64,000 nt of DNA from Tenrec ecaudatus (Eukaryota; Chordata; Mammalia; Afrosoricida; Tenrecidae). Location of the stretch: positions 74,396,494-74,460,493 of the forward strand of contig NC_134535.1 of the NCBI RefSeq assembly GCF_050624435.1. The letters are read 5' to 3'. This document shows positions 1 through 11,243 of the stretch, one piece after another. Made by a program: the position numbers and the translations under genes. The stretch's first letter is position 1, and every line of letters begins with the position of its first letter. Under the pieces are notes generated by a model. It worked only from the letters and a program-made list of their open reading frames with translations, had not been told where the DNA came from and searched no databases.

Positions 1-126
1 CAAGTGCCCATCGAGACTCTCTCCAGACAGGCTGGCGCTGTCTTCCTCCAGGCTGGGGCGGTAGGGGGGGGCATAGGACTCAGGGCCTGGGGGCGGCTGG
101 ATTTCAGGGTGACTCTGCTCTCCAAC
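1..126 (-). CDS. NAB2: NAB2 coding exon 5, cut by the window edge
   Basis: Begins after TTCACAG and encodes [17 protein letters not shown]... to GHL at position 1, which is exactly on a codon boundary. The exon continues outside the window, so its true end is not seen. Confidence 0.92.
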
Positions 127-3100
127 CTGTGAATACCCCAAGGGGGGAGGGAATGAGAATACAGCAGGGGGAGGGGAGGTTTTGGGGAAAGCTTCCATCC
201 TCCCTTCTCACATACTTCCTGGAGGACCCACCTCCTGTTTCAGCTTCTTCAGCGGGGGGCCTCCCAATTCTTCAGGGTGAATCCTAAAAAGATGATAAGT
301 ATTGAAGAGGTGCAGGATGGGGGTAAGGGGTAGTACATGATAAGCAGAACATAGACTTTGGTCAGGAGCATATGGTACTTTATGGAGACCTCACAGGAGC
401 TGGCTGGAGAGGAGGCTCCAGTTCAGGGCACTACCCTTTGGCGGGGTGGGTGAGGGTGGGGGTGTGTCTAGGGAAGGCCGGAAGGATATGCAAGAAGGGG
501 CTATAATTCGGACAAGCCCACAATGCCAAAGGCAGGATGTGAAGGTGGCTGGGAAGCAGGCTTAGATGTGCCTGAGTTGGAGGTTATGCCACAATCCCGT
601 CTTCTGGGCAAAGTTTCAGTTCAGGACACCTGGGGGGGTGTGTCTCACCTGGAACCCTTTAAGGAGGACAGGTAGGTGCTCTCACGGGCCACTTGACGGG
701 ACAAAGAGAAGAGCTCCACCCTTCGCAGTAAGAGCGTGTTGTCCCTCATGCAGAACTGGGCAGCGGCCTCATTGATGGTCAGCTGTGGAGAGGGGGAAGC
801 CAGAGCGGTCAGCCGCCTAACCACTGCCAGGGCTTTGCCGCTGGAGGCTCATACCCTGGGACGCTTGTTTTGTTTGTTACACAGGACTTTCTGAGAGAGG
901 GCAGAGGACAGCACCCCATGTCTTAGGAATAATTTTGGGGGCCTCCTTCATGTCTATGGTGACTCAGAGCTGATGGGGTTCTGGTCTCCAGCTCAGCTGC
1001 CCTCTTTGGTTTAGGATGGACACTAGCACGCAGCAGCAGCTGGGGTCAGGGTATGGGGGAAGGGAGGCAGGGTAAGGCCTGGGAGCCAGGAGCAACCCTG
1101 GAGGCAGGGTCCTCACCTCATGCAGGCTGAGCTGCTTGCCTTCACGCCTCTTGGAGTCGAAGCGGCCATAGATAATGCTGTACTTCCGAATCTCTTCTTC
1201 CTTCTGGCTGTCACCATCGTCCATCTCAAAGATGTGCCCCACGCTCCGGGCCAGTTTCTTGTTCAGCTTTAGAAGGGAGGTCACCTCCCCAGAGTCCCCT
1301 CTTGGGAAACTCCGGAAGATCCTCTCCACACTCTCTACCACCATGCGCACCATCTCTGGCTCCAGTCGGTCTGGACCACCCCCAGTCCCTCCTGCTGCTA
1401 GCCCGACAGCCCCAGTAGCCTCAGGAACTCCTCCCCCTGCAGGTGGGGAAAATGGGGGAGAGCCAGCTTCCTCTTCTCCACCCGCCCCAACATCCGACTC
1501 TGGAGTGCTCCGGCCAGGCCAGATCCGAGGATCCCCTGCCCCAGGTCCCCCAGGCAGCGGTGACAACTTCTCTCCAAGTTCCAGGGGACTCTTGGGGCTA
1601 AAGCTGCGGGCACTACCCGCCTTTTCCCCTGGGCTACCATGCCCGTTGCTCATGCTCCCTTTCCGGGTCCCCGCGGTCTCAGAGATCTTGAAGAGCGGGA
1701 TGCTGGAGACTGGTACAGCAGGCACTGGCTGACTGAAGAGCCCTGGATTGGTGGCCCACTCTCTCAGTGCCTTCTGCAGGCGCCGGACATGGAGGGGCTT
1801 AGTGGCCATGCCCACGAGGGCCATGATCTCCAGGAACTCCTCCTCCCCCGCCTCACACAGCTGCTGCACGTCGTCCCCTCCCTGCTGGATGAAGGTCTCA
1901 TAGTAGGAAAGGAGGTTGGCACGCTGCAGGACCCGGTACAGCTGCAGCTCCCCCAGCGTCCGAGGCAGTGCCATGACTCCAGCACTGGGCCTGAGAAGGA
2001 GGTGCACAAGAAAGAGGCAGAGTGGGTGAAAGTCCCCCTGCTGGGTACCAACCCATCTCCACAGCTGTCCTCTCTTGGCTGCTTACTTCCCTTCCCTTCT
2101 TTTAAATACTCTATCCACCCAGTGCCCTAACTTGGGCACAGATCATGTTAACCAGACACTCACTGATCAGAAATAAGCAGTGACACTTTGGTCAGAAGTA
2201 TCCAAAGCTGGGGCCTGGGAATCAAACACTCTTAGTCTCCATCTTTAGCCTTTACCTTTAGGGCTTGGGCAAAGAACATTGGGGCCGCCCACCTGCCAGC
2301 ACACACCTGGGGGTGGTGGTGGGTGGAAACTCTGGGCCAGAACACAGATTCCACCTTCCACTCTCCTTAAGTACTCAGAAGTCTGAACACTATGTAAGGT
2401 GATAGCCTACAGAAGGTGAAGGAAGACCCGCCTCTCCTCTCCAGAAGGGGCAGTGGAGACATTGCTGGCTTGTGTCCACTCCACTCCTGCGTGACATCCT
2501 GTCCAGGTGGCTGAGAGGGGTGTGGCCCCTTCCCTACCTTTTCCCACCAGTGGGGGGTGGGTGAATCCTGTTTCTCTCCCTTCAAGCCTTTCCCAGAGCT
2601 TAGGTGGTCTTATTAACGCTCCCTCCCAGGTTGCCCAGCGGCCTTCAACTGACCCTTCTCCTAGTGGTGACCTCCTCCACTTGCTGGCTAGGCCCTTGCT
2701 TAGGAAGAGGAGGGTGCCTCAATTCTGCTGCGGGGCCTTTCCGCCCCCACACACTCCCACAGTAGTAGCGTCTGTGGGCGAAAACCGCCTGGGGGCTCCT
2801 GCCCACCTTCCACTCCCTCATTTTCCACCCACATCTTCCAAGTGGAGTGGGGAGCCACTCCCGGCGGGCGGGGCTGCACCCCGCCCCCCCTCGGCCCTCC
2901 CCGAACGGTGAATAAAGAAAGGGCTGAAATGGGAAAGGTGGCTGCGTCTCTCGTGCCCCCGATGCTCTAGGACCCGTGCTCCGGGTCAATGCCACTGAGA
3001 GCCAGCCCGGTGGTCCTTCTTTCCCCGCACTCCCTCCAGCGGGCTCGAGCTCTAGGGCTTCCCTAGGCGCTGGGGGCTCCCACGTTCTTTGTGGGAGCTC

Positions 3101-3447
3101 GCATTGCCTCCGGATCCCTGCCAGGTCAAGCTCATCCAGTAAACGGGGGAGGGGCGCGAAGTATAACTCTCACACAGCCACCTTCGCCAGTTCTCAGCGG
3201 CTCCGGGGACCCCTCGTTAGAAAACTCATTCTCCTTCCCCCATCGGCCTTCATGCCCTCCCACCCTATCCCACTTCCCCTCGTTCTCCCCACCACCTCCG
3301 GACCCCATTCCCTAGTCGGGCTCCACCCATCTCCATTCCCCACCGCTTCCCTTGGCCCACTAACTTGAGTCTGGACAGCGGGGTCCGGCGGGCGCTGTCC
3401 CCTCCGACTGGCGGGTGCTCCGCAGGGGGCGAGGGCACTCTGTGCAT
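1..3447 (-). CDS. NAB2: NAB2, NGFI-A (EGR1) binding protein 2, 5' part of the gene
   Basis: NAB2 is a nuclear corepressor that binds EGR1/2/3 through its N-terminal NCD1 domain and represses through NCD2. Five coding exons join in frame: 3447-3365, 1990-1117, 782-649, 283-232 and 126-1. All visible introns have GT/AG ends. They give 423 residues of a protein that I recall as about 525 residues in human; the remainder lies left of position 1. NCD1 spans about residues 35-113 ([16 protein letters not shown]...), a Ser/Pro/Gly-rich linker follows, and NCD2 spans about 237-364. The start at 3447 (MHRVPSPP) matches the human N terminus; an in-frame ATG 51 bases upstream (3498) and a Met at residue 34 are alternatives. 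The exon-by-exon match to human NAB2 makes the identification secure. Confidence 0.97.
232..283 (-). CDS. NAB2: NAB2 coding exon 4
   Basis: A 52-nt exon encoding [17 protein letters not shown]. The PPLKKLKQE stretch is basic and resembles a nuclear localisation signal. Acceptor TTTTAG|GATT, donor CAGGAG|GTGGGT. Confidence 0.93.
649..782 (-). CDS. NAB2: NAB2 coding exon 3 (end of NCD2)
   Basis: Begins after CCACAG and ends TCCAG|GTGAGA. It encodes [14 protein letters not shown]... through GSR, residues 320-364, which matches the human protein almost residue for residue. Confidence 0.95.
1117..1990 (-). CDS. NAB2: NAB2 coding exon 2 (NCD1 and most of NCD2)
   Basis: An 874-nt exon with acceptor CTTCTCAG|GCCCAG and donor CATGAG|GTGAGG. 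It encodes residues 28-319: the NCD1 domain, the Ser/Pro/Gly linker and the first part of NCD2. Most of the gene's coding sequence in this window is in this exon. Confidence 0.97.
1991..3364 (-). other. NAB2 intron 1
   Basis: A 1374-bp intron between the exon 1 donor and the exon 2 acceptor. It is GC-rich near the promoter and shows no repeat or second gene that I can identify. The longer open frames here are shadows of GC-rich sequence. Confidence 0.85.
3365..3447 (-). CDS. NAB2: NAB2 coding exon 1
   Basis: Encodes residues 1-27 ([13 protein letters not shown]...) and two bases of Lys28. The donor reads CTCAA|GTTAGT on the minus strand. The exon lies inside the GC-rich promoter region. Confidence 0.88.
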
Positions 3448-3842
3448 TGACGGCGGGAGACCGCCCGGGCTGCCCCCTCGGTGCCCAGCGCTCCGCACCG
3501 AGTACGAGCTACGTTCTTCCCGGAGCGCAAGGCCGTGTCCACCGCTGTCCGGGCTCCGTCCCTTCCTCCACGTCTCTTCTCTCCGAGACGCCGAGGCTCT
3601 GTCTGTGCCGCGGCCCCCCCACCCCCCGCACCTCCCCGGCAGCGCTCGCCGCCTCTCCGCGCCTCCGCCCCCGCAGGACGCACGGGGAGTGGGGCCCGGC
3701 GCTGCGCTGGCAGCCGGGCGGGCGGAGGGCGTGGGCAGAGCCGGGGGCGGAGGCCGGGGGCGGGGGGCGGGAGCCGGGGCCTGTCGGCCGCGGAGCAGAG
3801 CCGGAGAGGCGGAGACTGGGGGGAGGGGGGAGCGGTGTGCAG

Positions 3843-3851
3843 GCGGGGGCG
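3843..3851 (+). promoter_or_regulatory. EGR consensus site 1
   Basis: GCGGGGGCG, a perfect match to the EGR-family consensus GCG(G/T)GGGCG, about 400 bp upstream of the NAB2 start codon. Confidence 0.55.
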
Positions 3852-3955
3852 GGGACTCGGAGCCCGGGACCCGAGTGGGGGACCGAGGTGACCGCGGCCG
3901 GGGCTGGGGAGGGCGGGCTTGGGGACACAGCGGGCGGGGCGAGATCGCGCCGTGC

Positions 3956-3964
3956 CGCCCACGC
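3956..3964 (-). promoter_or_regulatory. EGR consensus site 2
   Basis: CGCCCACGC on the plus strand, which is GCGTGGGCG on the minus strand: a perfect EGR-type site about 510 bp upstream of the NAB2 start codon. Confidence 0.55.
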
Positions 3965-3992
3965 CGGATGCACAGCCGGCCCTCTCCGCGCC

Positions 3993-4006
3993 CACGTGCC
4001 CACGTG
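3993..4006. promoter_or_regulatory. Two CACGTG E-boxes in tandem
   Basis: CACGTG occurs at 3993-3998 and again at 4001-4006, separated by two bases, 37 bp from EGR site 2. USF/MYC/MITF-type bHLH factors bind such boxes; actual binding here is unknown. Confidence 0.5.
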
Positions 4007-4988
4007 AGCGCCCCGCAGGCGACATTCCTACAGCCCCACCACCCTCACCCCTGCGAGCGAGAGCGGTGTTTCTCCTCCGCAAGAAGGTGCACAAAGACAC
4101 CGAAGCACTCGGACGTGCGAACGTGCCGAGACAATGCCGCGGACGCCCGGGGCCCCTCACTCGGGGGACCGCGAGGCGCAGTCGGAGCGACTGTTGGAGA
4201 GAGCCGGGCAAAGTTGGCCGGGGCGAGCGTGAGCAGCTTCGCGCTGCCTGCGTGCATCCGACGGCGAAAGGTGTGCGCTCGGGCAGCGCGGGGCTCGCCC
4301 CGCAGGAACCCTGTAGATAGAGATGCCAGCGCCCTTCCAAGCCCTTGAGTAATTTTTTTTGGGGGGTCGGCAGCACTGGGCCTTATCCATCTGGGCCTCC
4401 GAAGTTTGGGAAACTGGGAACGGAAGGCCACCACTTAAAGGTTCTGTTCCGTAGCCGCATCCGCGTTTTCTAGCTCCCAGGGTCGGGCTGGAGCGGGAGG
4501 AGGCTCCCTGGCCTGCAGACTCTTCCTCGCATTCCGTCTTCTGAGGAAGGGGCACTACTCTGAGAACTGTGTATGGCAGTTGGGATGGGGAAGTCCTCTT
4601 TGGGGACGTCTACTAGGGGACCTCGTAGGAGAACTGCAGGAGGCTCTCGTCCGACTTAGCTCCCCGTCGGGGCGCTAAGAAAGGAGTGCCTTAAAGGAGT
4701 TAGGGCCCCCTCCCACCCCCCTCCCACCCACTTCCTCCTCCTCCCCTCCCTGTTTCTCCCAGCCCCATCTGGTTCCCATTTCGCTGCCGCCTACGGTTGG
4801 GAGGGCTGGAGGGGGGGGGGTGGCAGTAGGGGGCTCTGAAGGCCCCGCCCAGCGGCTCCTGGCTCCGTAAGGGGTGGGCGTGGGGGTGGGGGAGAGGCCA
4901 GAAGCAAGGATCCCCCGAGCCTGTAAGTTCAGCCTCGCCCCACCATTCCGCACTTCTGAGTGGCCTAGGGCCCGGCTCGGCGTGGGTG

Positions 4989-4997
4989 GCGTGGGCG
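4989..4997 (+). promoter_or_regulatory. EGR consensus site 3
   Basis: GCGTGGGCG, a perfect EGR consensus, about 1.5 kb upstream of the NAB2 start codon and still inside the GC-rich region. Confidence 0.45.
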
Positions 4998-5354
4998 GCA
5001 GCTGGTTTCTACATTCCGGCCCAGCACTGGGACCTTTCCGTCCCATGGTGGCGGCTGGGGGAGCGGGGTGCGTTACTGTGGAGTAGTACAGTCGATAAAC
5101 TTAGCCTCTTCATTAAGTGCAAAACTGTCTGGGGGGTATTAGGAGCGAAGTCCCGTCCACCAAATCCCCGTCCCGCACCTGGTCAGCGTGGCTAGACTGG
5201 CTCCCTCCGGGGCGCCCCCACCAAGCTCCTCGGCTTTGTGTGTGGGCGGCCCCTCCCCCCCTGGTTATTCTGAGCTGGGCTGCCAGCCGCTGGCCCCGGG
5301 TTTCCACGAGCCCCCTCCCTCTCCCTGCCCACGCTCCCCGTGACGCACATCCTC

Positions 5355-5363
5355 CGCCCACGC
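5355..5363 (-). promoter_or_regulatory. EGR consensus site 4
   Basis: CGCCCACGC on the plus strand, a perfect EGR consensus on the minus strand, about 1.9 kb upstream of the NAB2 start codon. Confidence 0.45.
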
Positions 5364-5650
5364 AGCCTCTGCTCCAGGCGCCCCCCTCCCTCCCACCCGG
5401 CCCCCTCGGGGTGGTGCTGAGCCCCCCGATCTGGAGGGAGATGCAAGCCCGGGGAGGGGGCCTTCCCGGAGGGAATTGGGCGTGAAGCCAGAAGGCGGGA
5501 ACTTACTGGGCGCCGGGCCGCCCGGGTCCTGGAAAGAGGACGGGGTGGAGCTGATCCTGAGCCCTCCATTCTCAGGCCTGGGGAGGGTACTCGGCCGGAG
5601 GAGGTGTAGGAGGAGGAGGAGGAGGAGGGGAGGAAAAGCCCGCGGACTGC

Positions 5651-6984
5651 GCGTGAGAGTGAAACTCCAGTGTTCACATCTTTGTTTCTCAAGGTTTTCT
5701 TTGAGGTTCAAATGAGAGCCTATGTAAGAACTACCGGTAAATTGTAAAATGCTAAGCAAATTTAAGACGCGATGCTTCTGTACCCTGAGACTGTGAATTT
5801 ATGTTTCTTTATATTTGTGTAACTATGTCTCTTTCTCTCTAGGTTTGTATTTGAGAGTCTCTGTGTGTGGATTTAAAAATACATGTATTTTTTAAGCCAT
5901 TGACTTGTCAGGCCTCGGGGCCGGGGCACCCCGCAGCGGGAGCTACTTAGATGCTGTTCTCTCCCTTCCCACTCCCATCGGCCCACTCCCCACCCACTCT
6001 CGTCCGCCGAGAACAAGGAATTCCCAGCCTGGAGAAAAGGGGAGACAAAGAAAAGCCATGAGACCATGAAAAGCCATAAAAAAAACTGACAAATGACAAA
6101 AAGGAGGTGGGGCCCGGGGTGGCTTTGTCTTGCTCCGGAACACTTTCCAACCTGATTCTCGGGGCCCCTAACTTTTACCAGTGTTCCCATAGGCCCACTG
6201 GGGAGAGCAATTAATATTCCCCTTGTGGTCTACATCAGGCCCTTCTTGAAGATTTCCCCCAGGGAAGACAACTGGAAGCAGTCTCCTCAGTACCCCCTTT
6301 CCAGGAAATGATGGAAAGAAAGGGGGAAATGTGGGTGGGAGAGAAGGGAGCTAACTGAAACGCATGCCGGCCTCTCCCCATCACGTGTCCTTGTTCATCT
6401 AGCAGGTTGAGCTACACACTACTTTTCACCTGATCAATACCCACTTCCAGGTTGCCAGCTGGGCTCAAAACTCACCTTCCTGGACTCTCCCTTGGAGCCC
6501 TGCCAGCCACACCTCTAGACAGAATTCCTCCCACCTGGGGTGGAGTGGGGGGTCCTCACTCTTGATGCAAATTTCCATTACTGCTGGTTACCCCCATAGC
6601 CCAGGACCCCTGTCGGGACCCCTTGTATCTGGTCGGGCCTCCTCCAGAATGAATGAATTGGTGATGGCATTTACAAGGTAGAAGCAGCTTTGAAAAGGGC
6701 AATTGGTACTTCCAAAGGGCCTATGCTTAGCAAGATTGGTTTGGGACATACAGAGGTTTCTTTTCCGTGTCTCCTGCCCCCATCTCCACCCTCACTGAAG
6801 TTTCTAGTAAATCACTCAAGTTCAGCTCCTTGGCCTTATAAAATGCCTACTATTCTGATAAATGCATTCACTCCCAGGGGTTAAAAGAAGACTGACCTTT
6901 TGCCTGGTAATAGGATGATAGGACCAATAAGTCAAGATTTTTCTCGTTTTTTTCCCCTCCTACAGGGGAGTTTCAAAAAAGTTC
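5651..6984. other. Intergenic sequence without a recognised element
   Basis: GC content falls sharply at about 5.65 kb. I see no gene, RNA gene or clear repeat here. The open frames are short and lack any family resemblance. Confidence 0.6.
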
Positions 6985-7010
6985 ACTGAGGGCTTGAATA
7001 GAAAGTAAAT

Positions 7011-7347
7011 GTTAAGGGGGGTGGAAAGGGGGAACCAATCACTGGGATCTACATTTAACCTCCTCTCTGGGGGATGTGCAACAGAAAAGTGGGTGAAGGG
7101 AGACGATGGGCAGTGTAAGATGGGATTAAACAATAGTTTATAAAGTATTAAAGGTTCATGAGGAAGGGGGGAGTGGGGAGAGAGGGGGAGGGAAAAAAAG
7201 GAAAATGAGGAGCTGATTCCAGGAACCCAAGCGGAAGGTGAATTTTGAGAATGATGAGGGCAATGAATGTATAAGTGTGCTTTACACAATTATGCATGTA
7301 TGGATGGTGATAAGAGTTGTATGAGCCCAATAAAATGATTTAAAAAA
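7011..7347 (+). mobile_element. Non-coding tenrec-type retroposon, 3' fragment (copy A2)
   Basis: A 5'-truncated copy of the family described in the findings, ending 'cccaataaaatgatttaaaa'. It is flanked by an 11-bp direct repeat, agaaagtaaat, at 7000-7010 and 7348-7358. It landed inside the tail of an older copy of the same family, which resumes at 7359. Confidence 0.75.
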
Positions 7348-7358
7348 AGAAAGTAAAT

Positions 7359-7470
7359 ATTTAGAAAATGATGGCAACACATGTACAAATATGCTTGATA
7401 CAATTGATGTATGGATTGTTATAAAAACTGTAAGAGCCCCCCGAAATGATCTTTTAATAAAAAATTTTAA
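7359..7470 (+). mobile_element. Older retroposon tail interrupted by copy A2
   Basis: Contains the family's tail motifs (gatggcaacacatgtacaa, a 'gatgtatggattgt' block, then 'taagagccccccgaaatgat'), more diverged than copy A2. Its left part is the 'ggcttgaatagaaagtaaat' block ending at 7010. Confidence 0.65.
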
Positions 7471-7959
7471 CAGTTCATGGAAAACACCCCGACCCTTTCA
7501 TTTTCCCACAAATGGTCTTTGAAGTCTCCTGTAGGCGTGGGGGGTTTTGGTGTTCAAATTGGGCCTTTTGCTGGAGATGTTTCACCGTTCCCAGACAAGT
7601 AATTCTTACCACTGGATCTCACAGGTTCAGAGGGGAAAGAGATTTATGAACAGATACTGACAACCTAATGCCATCCTGGGAGGACAGACAGTGACAGAAG
7701 GATGGAAGGCAAGTGCCCCCCTCTCCCTGGAGTGGTTGGGAACTGGCTTAGACAGGCACCTTGGAAGAACGAACAGGAGCTTTTCCTGGAAGAGACAGTG
7801 GCTTCAGAGAGATTAGTATGTACAGAATGCACGGAGGTCTAAAACAGACGGATCTGTTGCCGAGGCTGGAAACTGGGGTTCATTCTTGCTGGAGGAAGGA
7901 GCGCGGGGGGTGAAAGCGTTCAAGGCTTGGCTGCTGCGTGAAAGGCTGATGTCGGACTA
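7471..7959. other. Intergenic sequence without a recognised element
   Basis: No gene or repeat that I can name. Confidence 0.5.
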
Positions 7960-8110
7960 TGCCTAGTAGCTCCGCGGGAGAAAGACCTGTGCATTTGCTT
8001 CTTCTCTAAAGAGTACGGGCCGGCCGAGAAGCCAGCAGTGCTTCTAGACACGTGGCAGGGGGTGTGAGTCAGCAATCAACTCAACGGCATTTAAGAACAG
8101 CAACACTACT
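7960..8110 (+). mobile_element. Degenerate AfroSINE
   Basis: Shows the AfroSINE order: a 'gagaaagacctg' block, 'aaagagtac', then a 'gtcagcaatcaactcaacggca' tail. It is strongly diverged. Confidence 0.5.
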
Positions 8111-8394
8111 AGAGGAGGAGTGGCTAGGTATGAATTTAGGGAGGTGGACAAAGTCATTCCATTAAGGAGATTACATACCAGGCACTCAAGTTACAGAGGC
8201 GGCAACAGTGGACCCAAGCGTACCAATGATGGTAAAGATGGCACAGAACCAGGCATCCTTTTAGTTTCTGGTGCATGAGGTCATTGTGCACTGGAGTCCA
8301 CTCAATAGCACTAGCCACAGGCCAGTGTGTGGCAAATTAGGTCAAAGGATTTTTTTTTCTCCCTGTTTTAAACATTTTTCAGTCCATCGTGGTT

Positions 8395-9240
8395 AGGCAT
8401 CGTTGAGGCAGTTCTTAATGATTGGGGCCCCAGGCAGGATAGAATGAAACACTGCCTAGATCTGTGTCATCCTCACAATTGCTACTAGGCTTGAGCCCAT
8501 TGTTGGAACCACGGCATGTTAGTCCATCTCCTTGGGTGACGTTTTTCTCTCTTCATGGCATGTATGCTGGACATGAGGTGAAGTCTCCTCATTCGCACTT
8601 CGAAGGAACATTCTGTCCGTTCATCTTCCAAGACAGATTTGTTCATTCTTCTGACAGTTAAAGGCAGGATATTTAATGGTTTTCGCTAACAAGATATTCT
8701 AAAGGCATCAATTCTTAGGTCTTCCTTATTCATTGTCTTGCTTTTGCAAGCATATGAGGCAGCTGAAGATACTTTAGCTTGCATCAGGCATACCTTTGTC
8801 CTCAAAGTGACACCTTGGCTTTTGGGAACTTTAAAGATGTTTTGCAGCAGATTTGCCCAGTGCAATCCATCATTTAATTTCTTGCTTCTGTGGGCGTTGA
8901 TTGGGGATCCAAAGTACTGTGAAATAGTTGACAACTTCATTATTTTCTCCATTTATCATGATGTCGCTTATTGATATGGTCTGTCTTGAAGACTGTAGCC
9001 TTTGGTTCTCATCAGTAAATGCTTCAGCAAGCAAGATTGTGTTACCTGCCTATCGAAGATTGTTATTAAGTATTCCTTCAATCTTGATGTGGAGTTCCTT
9101 ATCATGCAATCCAACTGCTACTTTTATAAAATACACTCCAGAATTATTAGAAAAATCAAAGCCTCCACTTTTGTTAGATTTACAAGATATTTATGAAGTA
9201 CTGTTAATTGCTACAAAGTTTTAAAATTGTTACATTTAAT
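8395..9240 (-). mobile_element. RTE-type LINE fragment, reverse-transcriptase 3' region
   Basis: Antisense copy of the RTE/BovB-like LINE common in afrotherians. A minus-strand frame (8952-8686) carries the RTE C-terminal pattern LRTKVCLMQAKVSSAASYAC followed by KEDLRIDAF. Frames are broken, so the copy is dead. Confidence 0.75.
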
Positions 9241-9292
9241 TTCTGCAATTCCTTCATTGTGGGTTGGTAACAAATTCTGAACAGAATTGGTA

Positions 9293-9424
9293 TGTTGTGT
9301 TGTTGTTAGGTGTGATCGAGTTGGTTCCGATCCACAGTGACCTTAATGCACAACAGGATGACACACTGCCCGGTCCTCACAATTCTCTCAATTGTTCCTA
9401 CCGATACTGGGAGAGTGAAGGGAG
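9293..9424 (-). mobile_element. RTE/AfroSINE tail fragment
   Basis: 'ttgttgttaggtgtgatcga' followed by 'gttccgatccacagtgacc' is the reverse complement of the tail shared by AfroSINEs and the RTE LINE. Confidence 0.6.
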
Positions 9425-10390
9425 GTACACCAGCCTGATCATGAGGTGCCAAAGGAATCAGTTATCAGGCATCAAAGAACAAAAAGCCATATAATTGTGT
9501 GCTCACCTCCATGATATGATGCTAAAGACAAATGGGTGCATAAGCAAATGTGGTGAAGAAAGCTGATGGTGCCTGGCTATCAAAAGATATAGTATCTGGG
9601 GTCTTAAAGGCTTGAAGGAAAACAAGCGGCCATCTAGCTTGGAAGCAACAAAGCCCACATGGAAGAAACACACCAGCCAGTGTGATCACGAGCCAAAGGG
9701 ATCAGGTTTCAGGCATCATCAGAACAAAAAATCTTACCATAGTGAATGAGGGGGGGAGTGTGAGTGAAGACCCAAAGCCCATTTGTGGGCCACTGGAGAT
9801 CCTCTTGCAGAGGGGTCTCGGTGAGGAGATGAGCCAGACAGGGTGCGATGTAGCAACGATGAAAAATACAGCTTTCCTCTAGTTCCTAAATGCTTCCTCC
9901 CCCCACCCCACCCCACCACTATCATGATCCCAAGTCTACCTTGCAAGTCTGGCTAGACCAGAGGATGGACACTGGTACAGATAGGAACCAGAAACACAGG
10001 GAATCCAGGGAGGATGATCCCTCCAGGACCAGTGGTGTGAGTGAAGATACTGGGAGGGTAGAGGGAGGGTGGGCTAGAAAGGGGGAACCGATTACAAGGA
10101 TCTACATGTGACCTCCTCCCTGGGGGGTGGACAAAAAAAGTGAGTGAAGGGAGATGTCGGACAGGGTAAGATATGACAAAAGAATAATTTATAGATTATC
10201 AATGGTTCATGAGGGAGGGGGTAGCAGGGAGGGAGGGAAAAATGAAGACCTGATGCCGGGGTCTTAAGTGGAGAGCAAATGTTTTGAGAATGATGAGGGC
10301 AATGAATGTACAAATGTGCTTTACACACTTGATGTATGTATAGATTGTGATAAGAGTTGTATGAGCCCCTAATAAAATGATTAAAAAGTT
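9425..10390 (+). mobile_element. Non-coding tenrec-type retroposon, 3' ~965 bp (copy B)
   Basis: Runs from the inter-unit segment of the internally duplicated form ('caggcatcaaagaac') through 'ggggtcttaaaggcttgaag' and 'acaagcggccatctagc' to the tail 'ccctaataaaatgattaaaa'. No coding frame is conserved with the other copies. Confidence 0.8.
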
Positions 10391-10634
10391 ACCCACAATC
10401 CCTAAATTAAAAGAGTTGTCAAAACACTCTCTTTCTCCCCATAACTCACTGGGCAACAAAACTAGATCTGACCTGAATTTATTTTGTGACAGAGCCTGAC
10501 CAGCAACTTGAATGAGGGCTACTTCAGAGTTTTGGGGTTTTTTTTTAAACCCCACTTAATGTGAATATCTATGTGTATCACTGAAGAAATAATGTTTTGT
10601 ATTATTAGGTAACACAAATGGTGTGCATTTGGCT

Positions 10635-11243
10635 ACACTGTTAGGATTCTCTAGAGAAACAAAACCAGGACACTTATGATTTTATATATCTCTATGACAA
10701 TAGATATATACAGCACGAAGGAATATAGCAGCTAATCCGTCCACACAGCAGTACAGAGGGCTCAGTTCAACTCAATTCTGTGGAACAGTTATTATATTGG
10801 AAGGCCTTCAACTCAAAAGGGCTGCTGGGTCCAAGGTCAAGGAAGCAGACGGCTATGTCTTCTATAGAGCAATGCAGGTAGTCCAGCCGCAGGCAGCAAA
10901 CAGCAGGGCAGGTCACTGACAGTCAGCCACACAACAGGATCCGACAGTCCCAAGCTCAAGCAATGTATACACCAGCAGCGGGGCAAAGCAGGTCTCAAAG
11001 GAACCTCAAGCTCTAGTGACACAAACCATGGGTTGGCTGTCCCACAGGTAGTGTAGCTCACAAGTTGAGGCAAAGAACTAGCTAAGGCAGCCGTACGCTG
11101 GTCCGATCACCAGAGAGCAAGAGAGAGATGGGTGGGGCTTACTGAGCCATTTATCTCTTTGCCTCCAATCAAACTGCAACCTTATTAATCCCACATGTTC
11201 CTATTGGCCAGGTTGGCACAATAAACCTACCTTCACAGTTACT
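10635..11243 (+). mobile_element. Interspersed repeat, LTR-like, unassigned
   Basis: Begins 'gttaggattctctagagaaa', a sequence start I associate with a repeat common in afrotherian genomes. There is no coding content. The assignment to an LTR class is a guess. Confidence 0.4.

Larger units (their letters stand above)
3300..5650. promoter_or_regulatory. NAB2 CpG-island promoter region
   Basis: Very GC-rich, CpG-dense sequence surrounding NAB2 exon 1 and extending about 2.2 kb upstream of it. It holds GC boxes, EGR-type sites, paired CACGTG boxes and G-runs. No TATA box is evident, as expected for a CpG-island promoter. The transcription start cannot be fixed from sequence; it should lie a few hundred bases upstream (higher coordinate) of 3447. 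Confidence 0.85.

Noticed and set aside
1175-2130. Plus-strand open frames of 163-185 codons
   Set aside because: Antisense shadows of NAB2 exon 2, whose minus-strand frame matches the known protein.
3360-4555. Several long open frames on both strands (up to 338 codons)
   Set aside because: They lie in CpG-rich promoter sequence where stops are rare, have low-complexity Arg/Pro/Gly/Ala composition, and overlap each other on both strands. Only the NAB2 exon 1 segment is supported by homology.
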